Of a stretch of DNA of 64,000 nt, positions 1 through 8,396 are shown in pieces. The notes beneath the pieces are model-generated. The model did not search any database, was not told the DNA's origin, and saw only the letters and a program-made list of their open reading frames with translations. The DNA lies in contig JAZBNV010000017.1 of the NCBI GenBank assembly GCA_036350795.1, positions 12,129 through 76,128 of the forward strand, read 5' to 3'. This DNA comes from JAUVKT01 sp036350795 (GTDB lineage Bacteria > Bacteroidota > Bacteroidia > Bacteroidales > VadinHA17). The position numbers and the translations under genes are program-made. Numbering within the stretch: the first letter of the stretch is position 1; each line of letters begins with the position of its first letter.

Positions 1-1
1 G

Positions 2-382
2 GAAAAACGATCATTGATAAGGGAAGACGGTTCACTTATCAGCTGGACGCTCAGAATCGCAACAAATTTGTGCCTCGACTACCTGAGAAAGCAGAAAAGA
101 AATAAGCAGAGCAGCAGTTCTGAATATACACGGGATCTGATTTCGGCTGCCGACTCTGATAAAGAGCTGAGAGATGAAGAAGCGGCAGCATTGTTGAATA
201 AGCTTACGGCCATGCTAAGCCCCAGACAGAGAATGGTGTTTACCCTTTCGGTAATAGACGAATTAAGTGCAGATGAGATAAGTTTAATAAGCGGACTGTC
301 AAAGGAAAGAATTAAGAGTAACCTGTACCATGCCAGGCAGGAGGTCAGAAAAAACTGGGAAAAACTATATGCTGATGAATAA
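2..382 (+). CDS. ECF-type RNA polymerase sigma factor (5' end cut by window edge)
   Basis: The frame is open from the window edge, so the true start lies outside. What remains is the end of sigma region 2 (SWTLRIATNLCLDYLRKQ, a classic region 2.4 helix that reads the -10 DNA) followed by region 4 (LSPRQRMVFTLSVIDELSADEIS and the recognition helix ERIKSNLYHARQEVRK). It should direct RNA polymerase to a small regulon, probably under control of the membrane protein encoded directly downstream, with which it overlaps by a few bases. The TTG at 14 is only an internal codon. Family assignment is firm; the regulon is unknown. Confidence 0.85.
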   Translation, partial: EKRSLIREDGSLISWTLRIATNLCLDYLRKQKRNKQSSSSEYTRDLISAADSDKELRDEEAAALLNKLTAMLSPRQRMVFTLSVIDELSADEISLISGLSKERIKSNLYHARQEVRKNWEKLYADE

Positions 383-866
383 GGAAAAAGAGATTGAAAG
401 ATCAATTGAAAGATTAAAAGGCTATGTGCCCGAAACCGGCAGGAGGAATGCTATTATTGACAGTGTAATGTCGGCAACATATATCGAAAAGGGTAGCGCT
501 TACCCGGGCATTTTGTCTTATATATTCAGATGGGCAGAATACCCTGTACTTAGAAAAGCCCTGGTAACACTTTCATTTATCCTGGTCCTGGTTTTTACGG
601 GTCAGCAGATATTAATTATAAACCGGATAGATAAGCTTGAGGGCAGGGTAGTGGAAAGCACAACCCTTCAATTACTGGAGCACCAGGGAAGAAATGTGCT
701 AATAAAGTCTGCAATCAAAACAAGTGCAGACGACAGGGATAATGTAGACAGTATTATGGTGGCCAACAAAGACCTGAGATCACTGGTAGAATCTTATAAC
801 AGGCTGCAGAAACAATATACAGACCTGGAAAACCTTTATCGCGATAAGGTAAAATCAAAACTTTAA
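375..866 (+). CDS. Putative membrane anti-sigma factor or sigma-operon protein
   Basis: About 163 residues: a charged N-terminal helix, one membrane segment near residues 55-80 (KALVTLSFILVLVFTGQQIL) and a C-terminal stretch rich in heptad-like positions that may form a coiled coil. The gene overlaps the end of the sigma factor gene by 8 bases (ATG 375; ATG 369 is equally possible), which suggests translational coupling and an anti-sigma or signalling role. No zinc-finger anti-sigma motif or FecR domain is visible, so the role rests on context and topology alone. Confidence 0.5.
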   Translation: MNKEKEIERSIERLKGYVPETGRRNAIIDSVMSATYIEKGSAYPGILSYIFRWAEYPVLRKALVTLSFILVLVFTGQQILIINRIDKLEGRVVESTTLQLLEHQGRNVLIKSAIKTSADDRDNVDSIMVANKDLRSLVESYNRLQKQYTDLENLYRDKVKSKL

Positions 867-884
867 TTATTAAAAACAGGAAAA

Positions 885-1925
885 ATGAAAAGAATAGTTA
901 ATTATTTACTTATACTGGGATTTATTTTTATGATTCCCTCGTGCGATGAGGAGGATTTGCTTCTTATTAATATTGTTCACCCTGACGGCTCTGTGCTTCG
1001 CAGGATTATTATGACCTGGGATAAACCCGATTTCAATATTGCCGAATCAAAGGTCCCCCTCGACAGTACCTGGGCCATTTCGGATACTAATTATATAGCG
1101 GGATTAAAAGATACTGTTTATCAGCTGATAGCAGAGAAACACTTTGACAGGGTTGAAGCAATAAATGAAAGCTATAATAATGACAATGGGCCAAACAGGC
1201 TTGTAGAGCGCTGGGCATCTTTTGACAGGAACTTTAAATGGTTCACTACCTCATACAGATATTCAGAAAACACAGGAGGGGCAATAGAAGGGTACCTTCC
1301 CGGGGAATTTCTCTCTGAAGACGAGCTTAATATTTTCTATATGCCTGAGAAAATAGCCCAGGATTTTAAGTCCGGGCCAGACAGTGTTCTGTACAGGCAA
1401 AGGTTCGATGAGCTTGAAGAAAAAAAGGAGGAGTGGTTAGGCAGGTCACTGGTTAAGGCGGCCTTCCTGGAGATCGAAGAGCTAAAGAAAGGTGATCCTG
1501 AATCGGATCTTGATATGGAAATGCTGTGGGAGGGAGAGGAAGAATTTGCACGCATCCTCTTTGACGAGGATAGCCTTGGTCTGGTTGTTGATTCGGTTTA
1601 TGGCAAGGGTTTTATGGAAAAGAACCGGGTGTTGATTGACTCGGCAATTGAAGTTCTGGAAGCTAAACTGGAGATTGCTTTCAACTGCAAAAGCTACCTT
1701 ATCCAGACCCAGATGCCGGGAGAAGTGGTATCAACAAACGGATATATTGATTCTGACGGTAATATTGTATGGGAGGTGGATGGAGATGTAATATTATGTT
1801 CAGACTACTCAATGTATGCCGAATCAGTAACAGGCAATACCTGGGCCTGGTTAGTAAGTGCGGGATTTGTAATATTTGTTGTTGCAGGACTCTTATTCAG
1901 AAAAAACAAGAGGGTGGCCTCCTGA
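885..1925 (+). CDS. Exported lipoprotein of unknown function with C-terminal membrane anchor
   Basis: The N-terminus has a hydrophobic signal and a lipobox-like MIPSC, giving a lipidated Cys near residue 20. The body is acidic and helical (LEEKKEEWLGRSL, MLWEGEEEFARIL). A second hydrophobic segment near residue 325 (WLVSAGFVIFVVAGLLF) is followed by a basic tail. It sits 18 bases after the anti-sigma-like gene and probably belongs to the same operon, so it may be the sensor or the target of that sigma system. I do not recognise the family. Confidence 0.6.
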   Translation: MKRIVNYLLILGFIFMIPSCDEEDLLLINIVHPDGSVLRRIIMTWDKPDFNIAESKVPLDSTWAISDTNYIAGLKDTVYQLIAEKHFDRVEAINESYNNDNGPNRLVERWASFDRNFKWFTTSYRYSENTGGAIEGYLPGEFLSEDELNIFYMPEKIAQDFKSGPDSVLYRQRFDELEEKKEEWLGRSLVKAAFLEIEELKKGDPESDLDMEMLWEGEEEFARILFDEDSLGLVVDSVYGKGFMEKNRVLIDSAIEVLEAKLEIAFNCKSYLIQTQMPGEVVSTNGYIDSDGNIVWEVDGDVILCSDYSMYAESVTGNTWAWLVSAGFVIFVVAGLLFRKNKRVAS

Positions 1926-1934
1926 GCCACCCTC
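1900..1934 (-). terminator. Intrinsic terminator of the second sigma factor gene
   Basis: A perfect 9-bp stem (GAGGGTGGC at 1910-1918 with GCCACCCTC at 1926-1934) and 7-base loop is followed, on the minus strand, by TTGTTTTTT. It overlaps the 3' end of the convergent lipoprotein gene. The plus strand has no U-run, so it fits termination of the minus-strand gene best. Confidence 0.7.
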
Positions 1935-1959
1935 CTGCATATAGTGTATTGCATTTACT

Positions 1960-2463
1960 TTACCTGTAGTCAGTCAGAATTTCCATCAGTTTCTTCCTTG
2001 TGAAGAATATCCGGCTCTTTACAGTACCAATCTTTAAACCAAGTTTATCAGAAATTTCTTTATACTTAAAGCCCTGGAGATGCATTCTGAAGGGAACTTT
2101 AAACTCATCCTCAAGGGTATCTATTACCTTGTTTATTTCGTCGGCAGAATAACTTGACTCCGGAGAAACGAAGCCAGACTCCTGTGGCAGATTAATAAAA
2201 TAAAGATCCTGTGAACCGTCAATTATGGTATTTTCTTTTACCGATCTCCTGTAATTGTTGATAAAGGTGTTTTTCATTATTGTAAACACCCATGCTTTTA
2301 GATTTGTATAGTCAACGAACTTGTCCTTATATGTAATAGCCTTCATATAGGTGTCCTGCACCAGGTCTTCAGCTCTTGTGTAGTCAGAGGTAAGACTGAG
2401 GGCAAATTTCATCATATTGTCTTCGAGACTTATCAGGTTGTTATTGAATTCTACTGCTGTCAT
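1960..2463 (-). CDS. ECF RNA polymerase sigma factor
   Basis: A complete 167-residue sigma-70 family protein. Region 2 contains RAEDLVQDTYMKAI and the region 2.4 helix NLKAWVFTIMKNTFINNYRR. Region 4 contains VPFRMHLQGFKYKEISDKLG and GTVKSRIFFTRKKL. This RpoE-like type is common in Bacteroidota and controls stress or surface functions. It is convergent with the sigma/anti-sigma operon to its left, and no anti-sigma gene is adjacent on its own strand. A good -33/-7 promoter lies upstream. Confidence 0.9.
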   Translation of the reverse strand: MTAVEFNNNLISLEDNMMKFALSLTSDYTRAEDLVQDTYMKAITYKDKFVDYTNLKAWVFTIMKNTFINNYRRSVKENTIIDGSQDLYFINLPQESGFVSPESSYSADEINKVIDTLEDEFKVPFRMHLQGFKYKEISDKLGLKIGTVKSRIFFTRKKLMEILTDYR

Positions 2464-2493
2464 GATCCTGTGTTTTTTGGTTTGATTTCAAAA

Positions 2494-2525
2494 CAAATAT
2501 ATAACGATAATAAAGGATAAACAAA
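2494..2525 (-). promoter_or_regulatory. Bacteroidota -33/-7 promoter of the ECF sigma gene
   Basis: On the minus strand TTTG (2525-2522) is followed after 20 bases by TATATTTG (2501-2494), an exact match to TAnnTTTG, about 30 bases upstream of the start codon. The rest of 2464-2760 is AT-rich. A TACTTTAG at 2733-2740 is a weaker -7 candidate for the rightward hydrolase gene. I see nothing else there. Confidence 0.6.
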
Positions 2526-2760
2526 TCTTAATATCTTAAACTCCTGCTAATCTAAGCTTGTTTAAAATAATGAATGGTGTATAAAACAAAGAAAATCAGG
2601 CAGATGTGTTGCCCTGGAAGCCCTGTGTTCTAAATAATGTAAAAATAAGGTATATCCTTAAACAATTTCAGGGTGGCCCGATAAGCCTTTTTTAGTTATA
2701 GCATGGCGTTTCGCTTTGTAAGCTGTATTTTGTACTTTAGTAGAGTTTAATGATATAAAT

Positions 2761-3579
2761 ATGGAAATAAATATTCGGCTTAACCGGGATATGGAAGTAC
2801 CCGGTTTTATAAGCAAGCCTGAAGGCGAGGTAAAGAAAGTGATCCTGTTAATTCATGGCCTCGGCGAACATTCAGCAAGGTATAAAGACTGGGCTGCCAG
2901 CTTTGCGGCAGAAGGCTTTGCCGTGGTAGCGGCCGACCTTCCTGGTCATGGCATGGCTCCCGGGCGCAAGGGGCATATCGAAAGCTACCAGGTGTATAAT
3001 AATCTTATCGATAATATGGCTGATCTTGCGTCAGCAGAGTTTCCGGGCCTAAAAACCGGCATTTACGGGCATAGCCTGGGAGGCAATATTTCACTTAATT
3101 ATTTGCTTACCAATCTTTCCGGACTTGATTTTGCAGTTATTACATCGCCATGGTTAATCCTGGCTAACAAACCATCGGGTCTTAAGATGGCCATGGCCAG
3201 AGTACTTAACTGCCTTGTTCCGAAATTATTACTGGCTAATGGCTTGAATAAGAGTCATATATCACATGTTGAGGATGTTACAAGGAAATATTCAGAAGAT
3301 CCGCTTGTTCACGACAGGATTTCGGTAAGGCTCGGGGTAGAGGCGAGCGAGGCAGCAGAGAGAATACTCGAAACAGGTACTTTAATTGATATCCCGGTTC
3401 TTTTATTGCATGGTTCTGATGATTTGATCTGTTCGCCTGAAGGTTCTGTCAGTCTTGCTTCAGACAAGGATAATTTTGAACTTAAGATCTTTGAGGGAGG
3501 TTATCACGAACTCCATAATGAATCTTTCAGGGATGATGTATTTACTTATATTGCAAAGTGGCTTGATTTATTACCCTAG
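2761..3579 (+). CDS. Alpha/beta hydrolase, monoacylglycerol-lipase-like
   Basis: 272 residues of the serine aminopeptidase/monoglyceride lipase type (Hydrolase_4). The oxyanion segment is HGLGEHSARY, the nucleophile elbow GHSLGG puts Ser near residue 105, the acid is in LHGSDDLICSPEGS, and the catalytic His is in GGYHELHNE. All triad residues are present. There is no signal peptide, so it acts in the cytoplasm, probably on lipid esters; the substrate is not predictable. The stop codon directly abuts the ATG of the GSCFA gene, so the two are co-transcribed. Confidence 0.85.
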   Translation: MEINIRLNRDMEVPGFISKPEGEVKKVILLIHGLGEHSARYKDWAASFAAEGFAVVAADLPGHGMAPGRKGHIESYQVYNNLIDNMADLASAEFPGLKTGIYGHSLGGNISLNYLLTNLSGLDFAVITSPWLILANKPSGLKMAMARVLNCLVPKLLLANGLNKSHISHVEDVTRKYSEDPLVHDRISVRLGVEASEAAERILETGTLIDIPVLLLHGSDDLICSPEGSVSLASDKDNFELKIFEGGYHELHNESFRDDVFTYIAKWLDLLP

Positions 3580-4560
3580 ATGGAATTCAGGACTGCCATA
3601 AAGCCGGAGAGATCTGCATTACGAATAGCTTATAATGACAGCTTATTTTTATTGGGCTCCTGTTTTGCTTCAGAGATTGGAAGCTGGCTTAAAAGGACAA
3701 AATTTAATGTTACAATTAATCCATTCGGGGTATTATATAACCCGGCTTCGGTGGCAGGGGCATTAAGGATTCTTATCGGCGGACAGACTTTAAGTAATGA
3801 TGATCTGTTCTGTTACAGGGGAAGATACCTGAGCTTCAGGCATGACACTTCGTTCTCAAATCCGGATCCTTTTGTTGCCCTGGATAAAATTAATAAATCC
3901 ATAGCAGAGGGATCCCGGAAATTAAAGACTGCTTCCTGCCTTTTTATAACTTTTGGAACTGCACGTATTTACCGTCTGAAATCGAATAATGAAATAGTAT
4001 CCAACTGTCATAAAATACCCGCCGGTGAATTTACCAGGGAAATTCTGGGACAGGACGATATTGCAGATCAATGGTCTACCCTCCTGGCAGATATAAGAGA
4101 GTATAACCCTGCATTAAAAATAATATTCACGGTAAGCCCTGTGCGCCACTGGAAGGATGGAGCCTATGGGAACCAGCTCAGTAAATCTGTTCTCTTTGTA
4201 GCCATTGATAAAATTATCAAACAAAACCCGGGAACATCCTACTTTCCAGGCTATGAGCTGGTTATGGACGATCTGAGGGACTACAGGTATTATGCAGATG
4301 ACTTACTTCATCCTTCCTCCATGGCTGTTGAGTATATCTGGGATTTCTTTAAAGCAAGCTATTTTGACACTGATACCGGTAAACTGGCAGATAAGATCCT
4401 TAAAATTACCAGGGCATACGAGCATATTACAGGCACATCAGATATTGAAGAGCTCAGATTATTCGGCAGGAATATGCTCGAAAAAATCGATGCCATAGTA
4501 GCCACGAACAAGGAGATTGATCTTTCAGCAGAAAGGGAATATTTTTCTAAGCTTGTTTAA
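3580..4560 (+). CDS. GSCFA domain-containing protein
   Basis: 326 residues beginning with the region that names the family: LLGSCFASEIG, near residue 26. Other conserved blocks are INPFGVLYNP, FITFGTARIYR, TVSPVRHWKDG and DDLLHPSSMAVEYIW, the last with a Asp/His pair as in SGNH-type hydrolases. The family is widespread in Bacteroidota and its function is not established; an esterase-like activity is inferred from the Ser/Asp/His blocks. No gap separates it from the hydrolase gene upstream. Confidence 0.88.
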   Translation: MEFRTAIKPERSALRIAYNDSLFLLGSCFASEIGSWLKRTKFNVTINPFGVLYNPASVAGALRILIGGQTLSNDDLFCYRGRYLSFRHDTSFSNPDPFVALDKINKSIAEGSRKLKTASCLFITFGTARIYRLKSNNEIVSNCHKIPAGEFTREILGQDDIADQWSTLLADIREYNPALKIIFTVSPVRHWKDGAYGNQLSKSVLFVAIDKIIKQNPGTSYFPGYELVMDDLRDYRYYADDLLHPSSMAVEYIWDFFKASYFDTDTGKLADKILKITRAYEHITGTSDIEELRLFGRNMLEKIDAIVATNKEIDLSAEREYFSKLV

Positions 4561-4655
4561 TAACAAAAGGGATCCTTTTTTATGTTAAAAAGCGTGAACT
4601 TTATTTGTGCCGGCATGTTTAAATAATAAAACGTAAAGCTAAACAAAACTAACTG

Positions 4656-7052
4656 ATGAAAAAACTTAATACAATGGCAGTGCTTTTTATGGTACTCCTA
4701 AGCTCACTTGGTGCACAGGATAAAAAGGGAATTATCAAAGGCCGGGTTCTTAATGCGGCCAATAATGAAGGTGTTCCTTTCTCAACAGTAGTTATTATTG
4801 GCACAACAACCGGTGCAATGACTGACTTTGACGGTAACTTTACATTTACAGGTATTGAACCCGGTTATTTACAGCTTAAAGCTTCATCTGTTGGCTTTGA
4901 ACCGGCAGTATCAGCCGAATTTCTTCTTACAAGGGATAACTCACCCAATATTGAAATAGCCCTTACTGAATCGGTAGTTGGAATTGATGATGTGGTAGTG
5001 AAGGCTTCACCCTTCAGAAAGAAACTTGAGTCGCCGCTTTCTGTAAGGATAATTGGTATACAGGAAATTGAGAAGAACCCCGGAGGAAACCGTGACATCT
5101 CTAAGGTTATACAATCATTTCCCGGTGTAGCCTCAACACCTGCATTCAGGAATGATGTAATAGTAAGGGGAGGAGGTCCGAATGAGAACAGGTTTTACCT
5201 TGATGAAATAGAAATACCCTACCTAAATCATTTTTCCACCCAGGGAGCCTCGGGAGGGCCTGTTGGGATAATAAATGTTGATTTTGTACAGGAACTTAAT
5301 TTTTATTCAGGAGCATTCCCTGCATCTACCGGCAATGCCCTGAGCTCGGTTTTGCGCTTCAGGCAGATAGATGGTAATTCAGAGAAAATGAAATACAGGG
5401 CAACAATAGGTGCCTCCGATCTGGGTCTGACAATTGACGGGCCAACAGGCAAAAACTCATCCCTGATTATGTCGGTGCGCAGGTCTTACCTGCAATTTCT
5501 TTTTTCTGCAATTGGTCTGCCTTTTCTTCCTACCTACAATGACTTTCAGTTTAAGCATAAAACACGTTTTGGCAGTAAGGGTGAGCTTACGGTACTTGGT
5601 ATAGGTGCCCTTGATGACTTTGAACTTAACAGGGAGGCAGATGACACTGAATACCAGAGGTATATACTTGATTACATTCCGGTGCAGAAGCAATACAGCT
5701 ATACATTTGGTATAAAATACAAGAATTTCAGGCAGGATGGCTATGATACATGGATACTTAGCAGATCATATTTAAATAATAAGCAGTACAAGTACCTTGG
5801 AAATACTGAAGTTGAATCGGATAAACTACTTGATTTTAAATCCGGAGAGGGTGAAAATAAGTTCAGATACGAGAGGGTACAGCAGTTTGACGGAGGACTT
5901 AAACTGGATTACGGGGCAGGATTCGAGAATGTTTTATACAGGAATGACTCTTTCCGAAGAATTTTCGTTGGCTCGGACGTATTTACCAGCCTGTCGGATC
6001 TCTCATTACGGACAAATAAGTATTCATTGTTCGGGCAGGTCTCAAAATCTTTTGCGCGCAACAGGTTGAGCCTGTCGGCCGGGTTGAGGATGGATGGAAG
6101 CACTTATTCTGAGGAAATGTCAAATCCTCTTCGCAATTTATCGCCAAGGGTTTCGGCCTCCTATTCATTTACAGATAAAGTAAGTTTTAATTTTAATGCA
6201 GGTCGCTATCAGCAATTACCGCCTTATACTGTAATGGGTTATTCTGATAATAGTGGAAACCTTGTAAACAAGAACAACGGACTGAAATATATACAGAGCG
6301 ATCACCTGGTTGCAGGTTTTGAATATATTCCCAACGAGAATATCCAGCTTACAGCAGAAGGCTTCTTTAAATATTACCGCGATTATCCTTTTTCAGTCAG
6401 CGACTCTGTACCGCTATCGAGTAAGAGTGCTGATTATGGAATATTCGGAGATGAGGAAGTAAGATCAATTGCAGATGGGCGCGCTTATGGAATAGAGTTG
6501 CTTGGAAGGATAAAAAACCTGGATGGTCTTAACCTGGTTTTTTCATACACCTGGGTGAGGAGTGAGTTTAAAGACCTGGATGAGAATTATATCCCTACTT
6601 CATGGGATAACAGGCACCTGTTTAACCTTACTGCAACCAGGAGTTTTAAAAAATACTGGGATGCAGGCCTGAAATGGAGATTTGTTGGCGGAGCACCTTA
6701 TACACCGGCCGATATTGAATTGTCGTCGCTTAAAGCAGCCTGGGATCTTCAGGGCAGGGCTTACCTCGATTATTCAAGGTATAACAGTGAAAGGCTGAAG
6801 TCCTTCCACCAGCTCGATATCAGGGTTGACAGGTCGTTCTACTTTAACAAGTGGTCGTTGATGTTGTATGTTGATATTCAAAATCTTTATAATTTCCAGG
6901 CCGATCAGCCGCCTATTATTGTTCGTGAAACAGATCCGGTAACTGGTGTGACACTTACCGACCCGACAGATCCTGACAGATACGTGTTGAAAAGTATAAG
7001 TGGTACAGGGGGAACAGTATTACCAACAATTGGAGTAATAATTGAGTTTTAA
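4656..7052 (+). CDS. TonB-dependent outer-membrane receptor with carboxypeptidase-like regulatory domain
   Basis: 798 residues. There is a signal peptide ending near GAQDKKG, a CarboxypepD_reg-like domain (about 25-110, GIIKGRVLNAANNEGVPFS), a plug domain (about 115-240, with VIQSFPGVASTP and VIVRGGGPNENRFYLD) and a 22-strand-type barrel to the C-terminus, ending in IGVIIEF with a terminal Phe. It imports a scarce ligand using TonB energy; the ligand is unknown. It is followed 5 bases later by a lipoprotein gene that probably encodes its partner. Confidence 0.9.
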   Translation: MKKLNTMAVLFMVLLSSLGAQDKKGIIKGRVLNAANNEGVPFSTVVIIGTTTGAMTDFDGNFTFTGIEPGYLQLKASSVGFEPAVSAEFLLTRDNSPNIEIALTESVVGIDDVVVKASPFRKKLESPLSVRIIGIQEIEKNPGGNRDISKVIQSFPGVASTPAFRNDVIVRGGGPNENRFYLDEIEIPYLNHFSTQGASGGPVGIINVDFVQELNFYSGAFPASTGNALSSVLRFRQIDGNSEKMKYRATIGASDLGLTIDGPTGKNSSLIMSVRRSYLQFLFSAIGLPFLPTYNDFQFKHKTRFGSKGELTVLGIGALDDFELNREADDTEYQRYILDYIPVQKQYSYTFGIKYKNFRQDGYDTWILSRSYLNNKQYKYLGNTEVESDKLLDFKSGEGENKFRYERVQQFDGGLKLDYGAGFENVLYRNDSFRRIFVGSDVFTSLSDLSLRTNKYSLFGQVSKSFARNRLSLSAGLRMDGSTYSEEMSNPLRNLSPRVSASYSFTDKVSFNFNAGRYQQLPPYTVMGYSDNSGNLVNKNNGLKYIQSDHLVAGFEYIPNENIQLTAEGFFKYYRDYPFSVSDSVPLSSKSADYGIFGDEEVRSIADGRAYGIELLGRIKNLDGLNLVFSYTWVRSEFKDLDENYIPTSWDNRHLFNLTATRSFKKYWDAGLKWRFVGGAPYTPADIELSSLKAAWDLQGRAYLDYSRYNSERLKSFHQLDIRVDRSFYFNKWSLMLYVDIQNLYNFQADQPPIIVRETDPVTGVTLTDPTDPDRYVLKSISGTGGTVLPTIGVIIEF

Positions 7053-7057
7053 AATTT

Positions 7058-7813
7058 ATGCTAATGATGAAATATATAGCTATTACTATTCTTGCAGTCC
7101 TCATTACTGGCTGCAGCCTTAATCAATCAGAATCAGGCAGGCTGGCAGGTGAAGAAGTTTTCTATTTCAGTGTTAATGACCAGGGAGAAGGTCCCTGGAT
7201 TACACTTGAATTCCAGAGAGGAGATTCATTTTATTATCCGCTTATGGCCATCTGGCTTGAGGATCTGGAGGGTAATTATATTCAAACATTATATGTTGCG
7301 AAATCGGTTGCAACATCAGTTTTCCGTTTTGGGAATGTTAAAGACAACAAGTGGGAACCCGGAATAAGAAGATATCCGCAGACCCTGCCATACTGGGCAC
7401 ATAAAAGAGGTGTAAAGGCTGCCGATGGCCTTTATATGCCCGACCCGGATAAGCCGATAGCAGATGCATATACCGGAGCAACTCCTCTTACCGGCTTTGT
7501 TATGTCTGCAAGGGCCGACAGACAGGTTGAGTCGTCGGTGAGGATTATGCTTGAGGTAAACCAGAACTGGGACTGGAACGAGTACTGGACAAATGATCTT
7601 TATCCTGACGATAAATTCTATAAACTATCATGTCAGCCGGCAGTAGTATACCAGGCAGTTCTTGATCCGGCATTATCAGGTGGTGAAGTTCTGATGAAAG
7701 CGATCGGACACAGTCATCATTCGGGTGCAAGCGGTGAACTGTTTCCTGATCTCAGTACACTGACTTCAGCTCTGACTATTGCTGACAGCATTATCGTCAG
7801 GTTTGGACGATAA
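7058..7813 (+). CDS. Exported lipoprotein, partner of the upstream TonB receptor
   Basis: 251 residues with a lipobox (LITGC), so it is anchored to a membrane facing outward. It contains many aromatic residues, a WNEYWTNDLYPDD block and a histidine cluster IGHSHHSG near the C-terminus that could bind metal. The gene is 5 bases downstream of the TonB receptor gene, the usual place for a surface ligand-binding partner. I do not recognise a family with confidence. The start could also be at the later ATGs at 7064 or 7067. Confidence 0.6.
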   Translation: MLMMKYIAITILAVLITGCSLNQSESGRLAGEEVFYFSVNDQGEGPWITLEFQRGDSFYYPLMAIWLEDLEGNYIQTLYVAKSVATSVFRFGNVKDNKWEPGIRRYPQTLPYWAHKRGVKAADGLYMPDPDKPIADAYTGATPLTGFVMSARADRQVESSVRIMLEVNQNWDWNEYWTNDLYPDDKFYKLSCQPAVVYQAVLDPALSGGEVLMKAIGHSHHSGASGELFPDLSTLTSALTIADSIIVRFGR

Positions 7814-7842
7814 TAAGCGGGAAGAATAATACTGACTGAGAT

Positions 7843-8208
7843 TTACCTGCCGTTATCAACGAGAATTTTACGGACAATCTTCCGGTGATCTTCGAGCTCT
7901 ATGGTAATAAGGTATATACCTTTTTCAGTAGTTTTGAACTCTATTTCCTTACTAAATACAGGGTAGCTCAGGCGCAGGCGGGTAATCTCCTGCCCTATAA
8001 TATTAGTCATTCGAACATATATAAAGGGAGTATCCGAAGAGATAGTGAAATTATTACTTAAAACAGGGACAGGATAGATTTTTATAAGCGGCTCTTCTTT
8101 CTCAATGCTTTTAAGTTGCTGATCAGAAGATTTTTTCAAAGTTAAGTCCTGGCCTGAAACGTAAGAAGATACTACAACAAATACTAAAAAAAGCAGAATT
8201 CTTCTCAT
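7843..8208 (-). CDS. Short secreted protein consisting mostly of a type IX sorting domain
   Basis: 121 residues: signal peptide (about 1-19), a short linker rich in Lys/Ser/Glu, then IKIYPVPVLSNNFTIS and later KGIYLITIELEDHRKIVRKILVD. This is the pattern of a Por/T9SS type A C-terminal sorting domain (PNP-like start, YxV-like strand, final K-rich strand). In other proteins this domain is appended to a large cargo; here there is almost no cargo. It is transcribed alone, convergent with the lipoprotein gene and divergent from the sigma-54 regulator gene. Confidence 0.65.
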   Translation of the reverse strand: MRRILLFLVFVVVSSYVSGQDLTLKKSSDQQLKSIEKEEPLIKIYPVPVLSNNFTISSDTPFIYVRMTNIIGQEITRLRLSYPVFSKEIEFKTTEKGIYLITIELEDHRKIVRKILVDNGR

Positions 8209-8396
8209 AAATTCACATTTACATTAACTCTATATACGCAAATATCGTGCAAAAAGATACCTTTTCCATCTTTTATCTGCTCTTTAACAAAACTTTAGCA
8301 TTATTGTATCATTGCGTTTTACCCCGGTCTTCAGGAAAGGGATGAAGCTATGGGGCATAACAATTTTTCTAAATCTCACAAAATGATTAATTTCGC

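Noticed and set aside
8240..8390. Sigma-54 promoter upstream of the sigma-54 activator (autoregulation)
   Set aside because: No GG-N10-GC element of acceptable quality is present in the gap.
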